Of a stretch of 64,000 nucleotides of DNA, positions 26,829-35,523 are shown in pieces. Position numbers and translations under genes: made by a program. Within the stretch, counting starts at the first letter, position 1, and the number at the start of each line of letters is the position of its first letter. Source of the DNA: Gillisia sp. Hel_I_86 (GTDB lineage: Bacteria; Bacteroidota; Bacteroidia; Flavobacteriales; Flavobacteriaceae). The stretch covers positions 1,364,001 to 1,428,000 of the forward strand of contig NZ_VISE01000001.1 of the NCBI RefSeq assembly GCF_007827275.1. Direction: 5' to 3'. The notes under the pieces were generated by a model. It was not told where the DNA came from, searched no databases, and saw only the letters and a program-made list of their open reading frames with translations.

Positions 26829-28427
26829 CTAGCTTCCAGAAAGCTTTAACTTCATTCCGGGCTTAAGCGATGTATTGGACATCCTATTCCATGCTCTCAA
26901 ATTCTGTACCGTTATCCCCGGAAATTTTTTGGAAATACTCCAAAGTGAATCTCCATTTTTTACGGTATAGGTTTTAGCATCTGTTGGGGCTTTAGAACTG
27001 CTTACAGTGCTCTTTGCTATTGTAACCGATTTTCTTGGGTATATGGTAAGATATTGTCCTATCCTGAGATTGTTGCTTCTTAAATTGTTCCATTTTTTAA
27101 TACTGCTTACTCCTACCCCATATCTACTAGCTATCCTTCCAAGATAATCTCCACTTTTAACCCTATATCTTACTTTATCTTCTGCCTCTACAAATCGAGG
27201 TAATTCCTTTTCTTTTTCTGCTAGCTCCGTTTTTGCAAAATTGTATATTGCCTCTTCATTGTTCACAAATAAGCCAATCCCTTTGCTGGGCAACCTTAGT
27301 GCATAGGCTTCATCTTCCACAAATGGAATAATATCCAGCTTATAACTAGGATTTAAAAATTGCAACATTTCCTTATCCACCCCAGATACTTTGTTGATCT
27401 GGTCGAAAGTGAGCATTTGCTTTACATGAAGTGTATCTGTATCAAAAAATGCAACTTCTGGCCTATTTGGCTGAAAATCATGTTCTTTTGCATATTCGAA
27501 CAAATAAAGCGTGGCAAGAAAAGCGGGAACATACCCTGCAGTTTCCCGTGGTAAATAATTACGTAATGTCCAATAATTGGTAGAACCGCCGCTTCTTCTA
27601 ATCGCTTTGGCCACATTTCCAGGACCAGAATTATAAGAAGCCAGAACCATGTCCCAATCCCCAAAAGTCTTATATAAACTCGCTAGGTATCTTGCGGCTG
27701 CTTCCGTAGACATTATAGGATCCATGCGCTCATCTACATAAGAACTCACGTCCAAGCCCTGCATTTTACCCGTAGCAAACATAAATTGCCATAATCCCGT
27801 GGCTCCTACCCTGGACCTTGCCCGAGGATTAAGTGCAGATTCTACTATGGCTAGGTATTTTATCTCTAGAGGAACATCATACCTGTCCAATTGCTGCTCG
27901 AACATTGGAAAATAATATTCGCTTAACGCCATTAAGCGTTCCATGGATTTCTTGTTGCGCTTTAAATATGATTTAATTACACTTTCTAGAATTGGGTTGT
28001 ATTCAATATTAAAAGGGGTACGGGCATTTAATTTGGCAAGCCTGGCTTTTAGGGTATCTGTAGGTAATTCTTTATATACAACTTCAGAATAATCCTGCTT
28101 TAGGATCTCTTCCTGCATTTCATCAAAAAGATCAGAATTCAACAACTCCTTTTTCCAAACCGAATCTATCACCGCAGCATGCGGTAGATCTTTAAGGTCT
28201 TTAATAGAGGCGTTATTTATTTTTGCCGAAATTGGCAACCTATCCTTGAATTCCGGATCGGGATTTTTCAATTCTATTTTAGCACTATCGGATTTTTTGA
28301 AAACTTGAACCCTAAAATTTGCTTTTTTAGGTTCAACTTCAGGTTTGGAGTTGCTTTTTGCTGGATTTTCCTGACCCATAGAGCCAAAAAAAACCAGCAG
28401 CGTTAAAAGTGTGATTATTTTTTTCAT
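26829..28427 (-). CDS. Membrane-bound lytic murein transglycosylase D-like, two LysM
   Basis: This 532-aa exported enzyme cleaves peptidoglycan glycan strands, forming 1,6-anhydro ends. It has a signal peptide (MKKIITLLTLLVFFGSMGQ), an SLT domain with catalytic Glu in IVESALNPRARS and the ATGLWQFM and SYNSGPGNV motifs, and two C-terminal LysM domains (YRVKSGDYLGRIASRYGV and YTVKNGDSLWSISKKFP). I use the ATG at 28427. A longer frame from 28547 would put 40 non-signal residues ahead of the signal peptide and run into the pgk end. It lies between pgk and the DUF4837 gene. Confidence 0.93.
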   Translation of the reverse strand: MKKIITLLTLLVFFGSMGQENPAKSNSKPEVEPKKANFRVQVFKKSDSAKIELKNPDPEFKDRLPISAKINNASIKDLKDLPHAAVIDSVWKKELLNSDLFDEMQEEILKQDYSEVVYKELPTDTLKARLAKLNARTPFNIEYNPILESVIKSYLKRNKKSMERLMALSEYYFPMFEQQLDRYDVPLEIKYLAIVESALNPRARSRVGATGLWQFMFATGKMQGLDVSSYVDERMDPIMSTEAAARYLASLYKTFGDWDMVLASYNSGPGNVAKAIRRSGGSTNYWTLRNYLPRETAGYVPAFLATLYLFEYAKEHDFQPNRPEVAFFDTDTLHVKQMLTFDQINKVSGVDKEMLQFLNPSYKLDIIPFVEDEAYALRLPSKGIGLFVNNEEAIYNFAKTELAEKEKELPRFVEAEDKVRYRVKSGDYLGRIASRYGVGVSSIKKWNNLRSNNLRIGQYLTIYPRKSVTIAKSTVSSSKAPTDAKTYTVKNGDSLWSISKKFPGITVQNLRAWNRMSNTSLKPGMKLKLSGS

Positions 28428-28476
28428 ATTTCTACAACTATATTGTTTAGAAACGTTTAATATTCTGGTTTCTTGT

Positions 28477-29664
28477 TTAAGCTTCAGAGATTGCCTTGAT
28501 TCCGGGAAGGGATTTCCCTTCCAGCATTTCCAACATCGCCCCACCACCGGTAGAAACGTAACTTACTTCATCTTCCAAATTAAATTTTTTGACAGCGGCT
28601 ACAGAGTCCCCTCCACCAACTAGTGAAAATGCACCATTTGAAGTTGCCTTTCCAATAGCTTCTCCAATTTTCATGGTTCCTTCAGCAAAAGCTTCCATTT
28701 CAAAAACTCCAATAGGTCCATTCCAAAGTATCGTTTTTGATTTCAAAATAACTTCAGAAAAAAGCGCTATAGATTTAGGGCCCGCATCCAGACCCATCCA
28801 TCCATCGGGAATATCGTCTATAGGGCAAACATCTTTATTTGCCATTTCTGAGAAACTATCTGCAATAATAGTATCTACCGGCAGATGTACCTCCACTCCC
28901 TTTTTAGCCGCTTTCTTAAGGATTTCCAAAGCCAATTCCTGCTTGTCGTCCTCTACAAGGGAACTTCCTATTTTCCCTCCTTGAGCTTTAATAAATGTAA
29001 AAGCCATTCCGCCGCCTATTATTAAATGATCCACTTTATCCAGAATATTTTCCAGAACCGTGATCTTGGAAGACACTTTCGCACCACCGATAATTGCAGT
29101 AACGGGTTTTTCAGCAGATTTCAATACCTTGTTTAAACTGTCTATTTCTTGTTTTAGCAAGTATCCGAAGCATTTCTCTTCAAAATATTTTGCCACAACC
29201 GTTGTTGAAGCATGTGCCCTATGGGCAGTTCCAAATGCGTCATTTACATAAATATCCCCTAGCTGCGATAATTGCTTGGCAAAACCGGAATCTCCTTCCG
29301 TTTCCTCTTTGTGGTATCTCAAATTTTCAAGCAAAAGGATCTCGCCAGGTTTTAAGTTTTTTGCTTCATTAGTAGCAACATCACCCACGCAATCGTTCAC
29401 AAATTTTATTTCCACTCCCATAATTTCGGAGACCTTGGGAACAATTTGTTGCAAAGAAAATTTAGCTTCTTTGTTCTTGGGCCTTCCTAAATGCGTCATT
29501 AAGACGACGCTTCCGCCATCTTCTAAAACTTTAATTATGGTAGGCTTGGCAGCTTCTATTCTAGTGCTGTCGGTTACATTCCCTTCATCATCCAACGGAA
29601 CATTAAAATCTACCCGAATAAGTGCCTTTTTGTCTTTAAAATTGTAGTCGTCTACTGTTTTCAT
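28477..29664 (-). CDS. pgk: Phosphoglycerate kinase
   Basis: This 395-aa glycolytic enzyme transfers phosphate from 1,3-bisphosphoglycerate to ADP. It shows [36 protein letters not shown], the hinge region and [12 protein letters not shown] near the C-terminus. I use the ATG at 29664 (MKTVDDYNF). An ATG two codons earlier is possible. A -7 element is at 29682-29689. Confidence 0.98.
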   Translation of the reverse strand: MKTVDDYNFKDKKALIRVDFNVPLDDEGNVTDSTRIEAAKPTIIKVLEDGGSVVLMTHLGRPKNKEAKFSLQQIVPKVSEIMGVEIKFVNDCVGDVATNEAKNLKPGEILLLENLRYHKEETEGDSGFAKQLSQLGDIYVNDAFGTAHRAHASTTVVAKYFEEKCFGYLLKQEIDSLNKVLKSAEKPVTAIIGGAKVSSKITVLENILDKVDHLIIGGGMAFTFIKAQGGKIGSSLVEDDKQELALEILKKAAKKGVEVHLPVDTIIADSFSEMANKDVCPIDDIPDGWMGLDAGPKSIALFSEVILKSKTILWNGPIGVFEMEAFAEGTMKIGEAIGKATSNGAFSLVGGGDSVAAVKKFNLEDEVSYVSTGGGAMLEMLEGKSLPGIKAISEA

Positions 29665-29681
29665 AAGCAATGTGTATGCTA

Positions 29682-29689
29682 CAAATATA
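29682..29689 (-). promoter_or_regulatory. Putative -7 element of pgk
   Basis: The minus strand reads TATATTTG, 18 bp before the pgk start. Confidence 0.5.
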
Positions 29690-29723
29690 AATTTTTCTAA
29701 AGATATAAAGTGAAGATTAATTT

Positions 29724-29731
29724 TATCTTTG
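29724..29731 (+). promoter_or_regulatory. Putative -7 element of holB
   Basis: TATCTTTG ends only 4 bp before the ATG at 29735. If used, the transcript would be leaderless or nearly so. It also argues against the TTG start at 29729. Confidence 0.5.
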
Positions 29732-29734
29732 CCT

Positions 29735-30889
29735 ATGCTCTTTTCTGAAGTTTTAGGTTTACCTCATATTAAAAACCACTTAACCACGACCGCCGACAGG
29801 GGGCGTATTCCGCATGCGCAGTTATTTGTGGGAAATCACGGGAGCGGATTATTGCCAATGGCGGTTGCTTATGCGCAGTATGTTTTATGTGGAAATACAA
29901 ATTCTGAGAACAATACGGGTAATACGGCGTGTAATTTAAAATTTAATCACCTCTCTCATCCAGATCTTCATTTTGCATTTCCGGTAGCCACAAACGATAA
30001 GGTAAAATCGCATCCGGTTTCCAATCATTTTATGGAAGCTTGGAGAACATTCATCAATAATAACCCGTATGGCAGTTTATTCGACTGGTACCAAGAAATT
30101 GGAATAGAAAATAAGCAAGGACAAATTGGAGTAGATGAAGCGCAGGAAATTTTAAAATCCCTTTCTTTAAAATCTTATGAAGGTGGTTATAAAATAATGC
30201 TGATCTGGATGGCAGATAAAATGAATACTGCCTGTTCCAATAAATTATTGAAGCTAATAGAAGAGCCTCCAAATAAGACACTTTTCATCCTTATAGCTGA
30301 AGACGAGGAGCAAATAATACAAACTATTAAGTCCCGTTGCCAAATCCTTCGGTTCCCGCCCCTTTCTGAAAATATTATCGAAGAAAAATTGATGGCAACC
30401 GAAAAAGTCGATGCTTTATCTGCAAAGAAAATCGCGGTTCAGGCAAATGGAAGTTATTCCCAGGCTCAACATATACTAAAAAACGATTCTGGCGATGAAC
30501 AATTTGAAAATTGGTTTATTACTTGGGTTCGAACCGCTTTTAAAGCAAAGGGAAATAAAGCCTCCATTTTAGAGCTGATTTCATGGAGCGATGCCATTGC
30601 AGCTTCAGGAAGGGAGACACAAAAAAGCTTTTTGCACTATTGTTTGGACTTTTTTCGTCAAGCTCTATTACATAATTACAAGGCCCAAAAATTAGTGTAT
30701 ATTCAGCCCAAAACCGCCAATTTTAAATTAGATAAATTTGCGCCATTTATAACAGGAGCAAATATATTGGGGATCACATCAGAACTAGAAGATGCCATTT
30801 ACCACATAGAACGCAATGGGAATTCCAAGATCATTTTTACAGACCTATCCATAAAACTCACAAGATTAATTCATAAAAAAGCAGCTTAA
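29735..30889 (+). CDS. holB: DNA polymerase III subunit delta'
   Basis: This 384-aa clamp-loader subunit helps open the sliding clamp on DNA. It begins [16 protein letters not shown], the usual flavobacterial opening. The P-loop region [13 protein letters not shown] is degenerate and lacks the Walker Lys, as expected for delta'. Also seen are [22 protein letters not shown] and [16 protein letters not shown] (sensor region). The DoxX gene follows 9 bp later. Confidence 0.9.
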   Translation: MLFSEVLGLPHIKNHLTTTADRGRIPHAQLFVGNHGSGLLPMAVAYAQYVLCGNTNSENNTGNTACNLKFNHLSHPDLHFAFPVATNDKVKSHPVSNHFMEAWRTFINNNPYGSLFDWYQEIGIENKQGQIGVDEAQEILKSLSLKSYEGGYKIMLIWMADKMNTACSNKLLKLIEEPPNKTLFILIAEDEEQIIQTIKSRCQILRFPPLSENIIEEKLMATEKVDALSAKKIAVQANGSYSQAQHILKNDSGDEQFENWFITWVRTAFKAKGNKASILELISWSDAIAASGRETQKSFLHYCLDFFRQALLHNYKAQKLVYIQPKTANFKLDKFAPFITGANILGITSELEDAIYHIERNGNSKIIFTDLSIKLTRLIHKKAA

Positions 30890-30898
30890 AAAACACCT

Positions 30899-31294
30899 AT
30901 GGAAAACATTACCAATTATATTACAGAACTCCTCATCCTTATATTTATAGTAATTACTTTTTTGCAATCGGGCTTGGATAAAATCACCGATTGGAAGGGT
31001 AATATTGGATGGTTAAAAGGTCATTTTTCGAAAACTTTTTTGGCGGGGCAAGTACCTTTAATGGTTGCCATCATATTGGTTTTAGAAGTCATAGTCGGGT
31101 TTATGGCCTTGGTTGGCATCTTCTTTATTATAAGCAGCGGACAAACCGAAATTGCCCTTTATGCCAACGTGTTGGCAGCAATTACTTTGTTAATGTTGTT
31201 ATTTGGACAGCGCGTAGCCAAGGATTATGCAGGAGCTTTTACCATAGTAGGATATTTTATCGTGGTAATTTTAGGGGTGACATTATTGTCTTAA
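30899..31294 (+). CDS. DoxX family membrane protein
   Basis: This 131-aa protein has four membrane helices and the DoxX-like opening FLQSGLDKITDWKGNIGWLKGHF. Members occur in redox-linked membrane complexes, but roles differ and no specific one can be assigned here. It appears to be co-transcribed with holB. A dispersed repeat follows. Confidence 0.82.
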   Translation: MENITNYITELLILIFIVITFLQSGLDKITDWKGNIGWLKGHFSKTFLAGQVPLMVAIILVLEVIVGFMALVGIFFIISSGQTEIALYANVLAAITLLMLLFGQRVAKDYAGAFTIVGYFIVVILGVTLLS

Positions 31295-31329
31295 TTTGTA
31301 TATCCGTTTTTTGTCCTAAAAGTTCTTTG

Positions 31330-31414
31330 GTCACCCTGAATTTATTTCAGGGTCTCAATCTTGCATGGCTTTTACATTGAAATGGGATTCTGAAACAAGT
31401 TCAGAATGACGTCA
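31330..31414. repeat. Dispersed imperfect palindrome (type A), copy 2
   Basis: It contains GTCACCCTGAA ... TTTCAGGGTCTCAA on the left and GGGATTCTGAAAC ... TTCAGAATGAC on the right, arranged as nested inverted arms. It is the same family as 14-88 and lies downstream of the DoxX gene. Confidence 0.7.
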
Positions 31415-31471
31415 TTTTTCAGTTTGGGATACTTGACTTACGAACAAATTTTCTTAATAAATCATTTACAT

Positions 31472-31507
31472 AAAAAAGCATCGATTTCATAAAGATCGAT
31501 GCTTTTT
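31472..31507. terminator. Bidirectional rho-independent terminator
   Basis: A 13-bp perfect stem, AAAAAGCATCGAT with ATCGATGCTTTTT, with a 9-nt loop. It ends the ompH transcript on the minus strand and possibly holB-DoxX on the plus strand. Confidence 0.88.
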
Positions 31508-31528
31508 CATTTTAAGAAATTCCATTTC

Positions 31529-32038
31529 CTATTTCTTGTAACCCTCATTAAGTTTTTCAAGAATTTCATCGGTGATATCCAATCCTTCTTTTGCATACAT
31601 GATGTTTGCAGACTCGTTAGATCCAAAAATGTAAGTATAATCGTTATCCTTACCGTATTCTTTTACGTATGCCTTCACTTTAGTTACGATAGAATCAATC
31701 ACAACATCACTTTCTTGACGAAGTTGGTTCCCCATCATTTGTTGTTGTTGTTGTATTTTTTGTTGTTTCGCCATCAATTCTTGTTCCTTTTCTTGTCTTT
31801 GCGCAGTAGACATCCCATTCATGTTTGCTTGGTATTCCTGCACTTCTTTCTGAAAACTTGCAGCTAAAGAATCCAACTCACCTTTAACCTTATTAGATTT
31901 TGAAGTGAATTCCTCTTCCACTTCTTTCATTTCGCGATACTCCTTAATAATTTTGGTTGTATCTACATAAGCTGTTTTTTGTTCAGTACAACTTGTAAGC
32001 CCGGCTGCAATTAAAACAACCAATAATAACTTCTTCAT
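31529..32038 (-). CDS. ompH: OmpH/Skp family protein, predicted lipoprotein
   Basis: This 169-aa protein resembles the periplasmic chaperone Skp/OmpH: a long helical, Glu/Lys/Gln-rich middle (about residues 35-120) with a Gln-rich run at QQKIQQQQQMM, and short conserved ends. The N-terminus has a lipobox (AAGLTSC, Cys17), so it is probably lipid-anchored, unlike classical soluble Skp. It may carry outer-membrane proteins across the periplasm. It is monocistronic with its own promoter and terminator. Confidence 0.87.
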   Translation of the reverse strand: MKKLLLVVLIAAGLTSCTEQKTAYVDTTKIIKEYREMKEVEEEFTSKSNKVKGELDSLAASFQKEVQEYQANMNGMSTAQRQEKEQELMAKQQKIQQQQQMMGNQLRQESDVVIDSIVTKVKAYVKEYGKDNDYTYIFGSNESANIMYAKEGLDITDEILEKLNEGYKK

Positions 32039-32058
32039 AATATAAATTTTGTTTGGCG

Positions 32059-32091
32059 CAAAAGTAATAAAGTTAATATGGAAAAAAACAA
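32059..32091 (-). promoter_or_regulatory. Promoter of ompH
   Basis: On the minus strand a TTG (32089-32091) and TACTTTTG (32059-32066) are 22 bp apart, matching the -33/-7 pattern, with the ATG 21 bp after the -7 element. Confidence 0.62.
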
Positions 32092-32265
32092 AAAAATATT
32101 CTCTATTAAAATATAATAAGAAAATCTTATGGAAATATCGTTTAAAATCAATTAAATCAATATAAAAAGGGGTGCTTTAAGAGGATTTAAGACTTGTTCT
32201 TGATTTTTAGCACACAAATCCCCGCTGGACCTAAAATATCATCCAATTCAGCCTGAAATTAGGTT

Positions 32266-33129
32266 TTAGCCCGATTTTCTAAAGAAATAAGCAATAGAAG
32301 AATACTCTGAAGACTTTTTTGCTTTTAGATTGGATTTTAATCCTATAAAAAAGGCTTTTAAAAAATTGTTCTTTTTGACCTTGTATTTTTCTGAAAGAAG
32401 GCTCACATAAAATGAATCGAACAAAAGGGGTTTTTCATCGAACTGAGAAAAAGAGGTGCCATTAAAAAGCTTTTCAAAACTCTTACGGGAAAAATGCCAT
32501 AAATGTCTTGGCACATCAAAAGCTGCCCAATGCTCTTTATAATATAAAGCATCATAGCTTTTGAAATTTGGAACGGCAATAATCAACAACCCATCCTTTT
32601 TAAGCAACTGCTCCAATTCTATAATTTGATTTTTTAAATCATAAACATGTTCAAAAACATGCCACATCGTAATGACATTAAATTTCTCCGCTTTAAACTT
32701 TGAAGAATCTGGAACCAATTTTACTCCTTTTTGCTTAGCAAGTTCCCTGGCATTTTCATCTGGTTCTATCCCTTTGACTTTCCAACCGTTGTTTTTTGCA
32801 GTCAATAAAAACTCTCCGGTCCCCGCTCCAATATCCAGTAGTTTTCCTTTTTTCGGAAAATGCGATTCTATCCAATTTAACTTTTTAACAAGCATCCTTT
32901 TTTTGACGCTTTGGTAAATTTTATCGGTAATAGAATTTTTAGAATCGGTATGGGAGATATAATCTTCGCTCTTATAATAAGAGGGCAATTTATCCAGATC
33001 TGGTTTTGGAGTAGTAATCAAAAGATCCATTTCTGGGTCTAACATCAGTATAAATTCCTCTCCAGAAACAGTATGATCTTTGCAGGTAATATAAATAGTG
33101 TTGGAGCTTTTTTGAGTGGAACTATTCAC
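32266..33129 (-). CDS. Class I SAM-dependent methyltransferase
   Basis: This 287-aa protein has motif I LLDIGAGTGEFLL (about residues 97-109), acidic motif II GIEPDENA, and MWHVFEHV as the post-II region. The pattern LPSYYKSEDYISH just before the fold is typical of Bacteroidetes methyltransferases related to UbiG/C-methyltransferases. The substrate is unknown. It lies 74 bp downstream of mnmG. Confidence 0.85.
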   Translation of the reverse strand: MNSSTQKSSNTIYITCKDHTVSGEEFILMLDPEMDLLITTPKPDLDKLPSYYKSEDYISHTDSKNSITDKIYQSVKKRMLVKKLNWIESHFPKKGKLLDIGAGTGEFLLTAKNNGWKVKGIEPDENARELAKQKGVKLVPDSSKFKAEKFNVITMWHVFEHVYDLKNQIIELEQLLKKDGLLIIAVPNFKSYDALYYKEHWAAFDVPRHLWHFSRKSFEKLFNGTSFSQFDEKPLLFDSFYVSLLSEKYKVKKNNFLKAFFIGLKSNLKAKKSSEYSSIAYFFRKSG

Positions 33130-33203
33130 AAATAAGGAGATTGTTTAAAATATTTTAAATACTAAATATAGCTGAAAAATCACATTGTTCCACGTGAAAC
33201 AAT

Positions 33204-35075
33204 TTATCTCCCCATATATACAAGAAGCACGGAAATATCACTTGGACTCACTCCGCTTATTCTTGAAGCCTGAGAAACAGTAACTGGTTGTACTTTATTT
33301 AATTTCTCCCTCGCTTCAAAAGACATGGATTTTATGTTGGTATAATCGAAGTTTTGTGGGATTTTAATATCTTCTAACCGATGCAATTTATCTGCATTGT
33401 TCTTTTCCTTATTTATATAACCAGCATATTTCACCTGAATTTCGGTTTGCTCCAGCATTTCCTCATTCAATTCATTTTCTGTGATAAATTCATTTACTCC
33501 AGGAAATTCCATCACATCTTCCATGGTAATATTTGGCCTAGAAAAGATCTTAAATATCTTATCGCTTTGTTTCATGGGAGCTGAATCCTTAGCCTCTAAA
33601 ACAGGATTAGAAAATTCTGGCGTAACACTGGTTTCATGTAAATAATCTACAAAACTTAGAGACTTTTCCTTCTTCTCCTCCATCTTACGAAGACGCTTTT
33701 CTGAAGCTAAACCTAGATCAAAAGATTTTTGGGTAAGCCTAAAATCAGCATTATCTTGTCTTAATAAAGTGCGATATTCTGCTCGGGAAGTAAACATTCT
33801 ATAAGGCTCTTCTGTCCCTTTCGTTATAAGATCATCAACCAACACTCCAATATAAGCCTCGTCCCTTCTTAAAATAAACGATTCTTTTTCCTGAACTTTC
33901 AATGCCGCATTTATTCCCGCCATTAATCCTTGGGAAGCTGCCTCTTCGTATCCGGTGGTTCCGTTAATCTGGCCTGCAAAATACAAGCCGTCCACCAACT
34001 TCGTTTCCAAAGTGTGCTTTAATTGTGTAGGTGGAAAATAATCGTATTCTATTGCATAACCCGGTCTGAAAAATTTCACTTTTTCGAAACCAGCTACAGA
34101 ACTTAAAGCTTTAAATTGGACATCCTCCGGCAAGGAAGTGGAAAAACCATTTACATACATTTCCACCGTATTCCAACCTTCAGGCTCCACGAATAACTGA
34201 TGCCTGTCTTTGTCTGCAAACCTATTGATCTTATCTTCTATAGATGGGCAATATCTTGGGCCGATACTTTGTATTCTCCCGTTGAACATCGGGGATCTAT
34301 CAAAACCTTCTTTTAGCAATTCATGAACTTCCGGAGAAGTATAAGTCATATAACAAGAGCGTTGTTTTTTAAGCGGACTTGTTTCATCCAAATAAGAAAA
34401 TTTAGAGGGCTTTTCATCACCTGGTTGTTCCACCATTTTAGAATAATCCAGCGATCTTCCATCTACTCTTGGAGGGGTTCCCGTTTTCATCCTACCAGAC
34501 TCAAAACCTAATTGAATAAGTTCTTCCGTAATTCCCGTAGAAGCTCTTTCTCCAGATCTACCTCCGCCAAAGTTCTTGTCTCCAATATGGATCAATCCAT
34601 TTAAAAAAGTACCATTGGTAAGCACAACAGATTTTCCTTTTATTTTTAATCCAAGCGAAGTTTTAATCCCCACAACTGCACCACTTTCTGTAATTAAACC
34701 GGCAACCATTTCTTGATAAAAATCCAGATTTTGGGTTCGTTCCAAACGCAATCTCCAATGCTCTGCGAACATCATTCTATCACTTTGCACCCTGGGGCTC
34801 CACATTGCTGGCCCCTTGGATTTGTTCAGCATCTTAAATTGGATTGCACTCGTATCACTAACCAATCCGCTATAACCGCCCAAGGCATCAATCTCGCGAA
34901 CTATCTGTCCTTTTGCAATACCACCCATAGCTGGGTTGCAACTCATTTGAGCAATATTCTGTAAGTTCATGGTTACCAATAGGGTTTTAGAACCCATATT
35001 AGCAGCGGCAGCAGCGGCCTCACTTCCAGCGTGACCTGCACCAACAACAATTACATCATATATTTCACTAAACAT
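33204..35075 (-). CDS. mnmG: tRNA uridine 5-carboxymethylaminomethyl synthesis enzyme MnmG
   Basis: This 623-aa FAD protein, with MnmE, installs cmnm5U34 in tRNAs reading two-fold split codons. It has the FAD motif VVGAGHAGSEAAAAAANMG (about residues 9-27), SCNPAMGGIAKG (about 45-56), GRSGERAS and GLYFAGQINGTTGYEEAA. Length is standard. It is 13 bp downstream of ybeY. Confidence 0.98.
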   Translation of the reverse strand: MFSEIYDVIVVGAGHAGSEAAAAAANMGSKTLLVTMNLQNIAQMSCNPAMGGIAKGQIVREIDALGGYSGLVSDTSAIQFKMLNKSKGPAMWSPRVQSDRMMFAEHWRLRLERTQNLDFYQEMVAGLITESGAVVGIKTSLGLKIKGKSVVLTNGTFLNGLIHIGDKNFGGGRSGERASTGITEELIQLGFESGRMKTGTPPRVDGRSLDYSKMVEQPGDEKPSKFSYLDETSPLKKQRSCYMTYTSPEVHELLKEGFDRSPMFNGRIQSIGPRYCPSIEDKINRFADKDRHQLFVEPEGWNTVEMYVNGFSTSLPEDVQFKALSSVAGFEKVKFFRPGYAIEYDYFPPTQLKHTLETKLVDGLYFAGQINGTTGYEEAASQGLMAGINAALKVQEKESFILRRDEAYIGVLVDDLITKGTEEPYRMFTSRAEYRTLLRQDNADFRLTQKSFDLGLASEKRLRKMEEKKEKSLSFVDYLHETSVTPEFSNPVLEAKDSAPMKQSDKIFKIFSRPNITMEDVMEFPGVNEFITENELNEEMLEQTEIQVKYAGYINKEKNNADKLHRLEDIKIPQNFDYTNIKSMSFEAREKLNKVQPVTVSQASRISGVSPSDISVLLVYMGR

Positions 35076-35088
35076 AAACTTCTACTTT

Positions 35089-35523
35089 TTAAGATTGTTC
35101 CACGTGGAACAATTTCATTTTTTCCTCTTCTTTGCTTCTCATACGAGCCGCTTCCTCTTCAGTTTTATCCTTGTAGCCACAAAGGTGCAACACCCCGTGA
35201 ACTAATACTCGTCGTAATTCGTCCTCAAACTTTACATTAAAGCTTTCGGAATTTTCACGAACGCGCTCGGTACTTATATAAATATCGCCTTGTAAAATCT
35301 TGCCTATAGAACAATCAAAAGTGATAATATCTGTATACGTTTCGTGATCTAAATACTCCATGTTGATCTTCAAGAGATATTCGTCATCGCAAAAAATGTA
35401 ACTGATCTCTTCCAGAGACTTTCCTTCAGAAGCTATTACATTCTCTATCCATGAAACATATTGTGCTTCATCTTGGAGGATGAATTCGTTTTCAGAATAA
35501 AAATTAATTTTCGACAGATTCAA
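35089..35523 (-). CDS. ybeY: Endoribonuclease YbeY, 16S rRNA maturation
   Basis: This 144-aa metal-dependent RNase acts in 16S rRNA 3' maturation and ribosome quality control. The zinc motif HGVLHLCGYKDKTEEEA (about residues 110-126) provides the first two His, but the usual DH after GY is KD here, so the third ligand is altered. The RR-LVHG-LHL core and length are otherwise typical. Its start overlaps the 3' end of the DUF4175-like gene by 20 bp. Confidence 0.93.
   Translation of the reverse strand: MNLSKINFYSENEFILQDEAQYVSWIENVIASEGKSLEEISYIFCDDEYLLKINMEYLDHETYTDIITFDCSIGKILQGDIYISTERVRENSESFNVKFEDELRRVLVHGVLHLCGYKDKTEEEAARMRSKEEEKMKLFHVEQS

Noticed and set aside
28428-28547. Extra 40 N-terminal residues for the lytic transglycosylase
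   Set aside because: They would precede a normal signal peptide and run into the pgk 3' end; the ATG at 28427 explains the protein.
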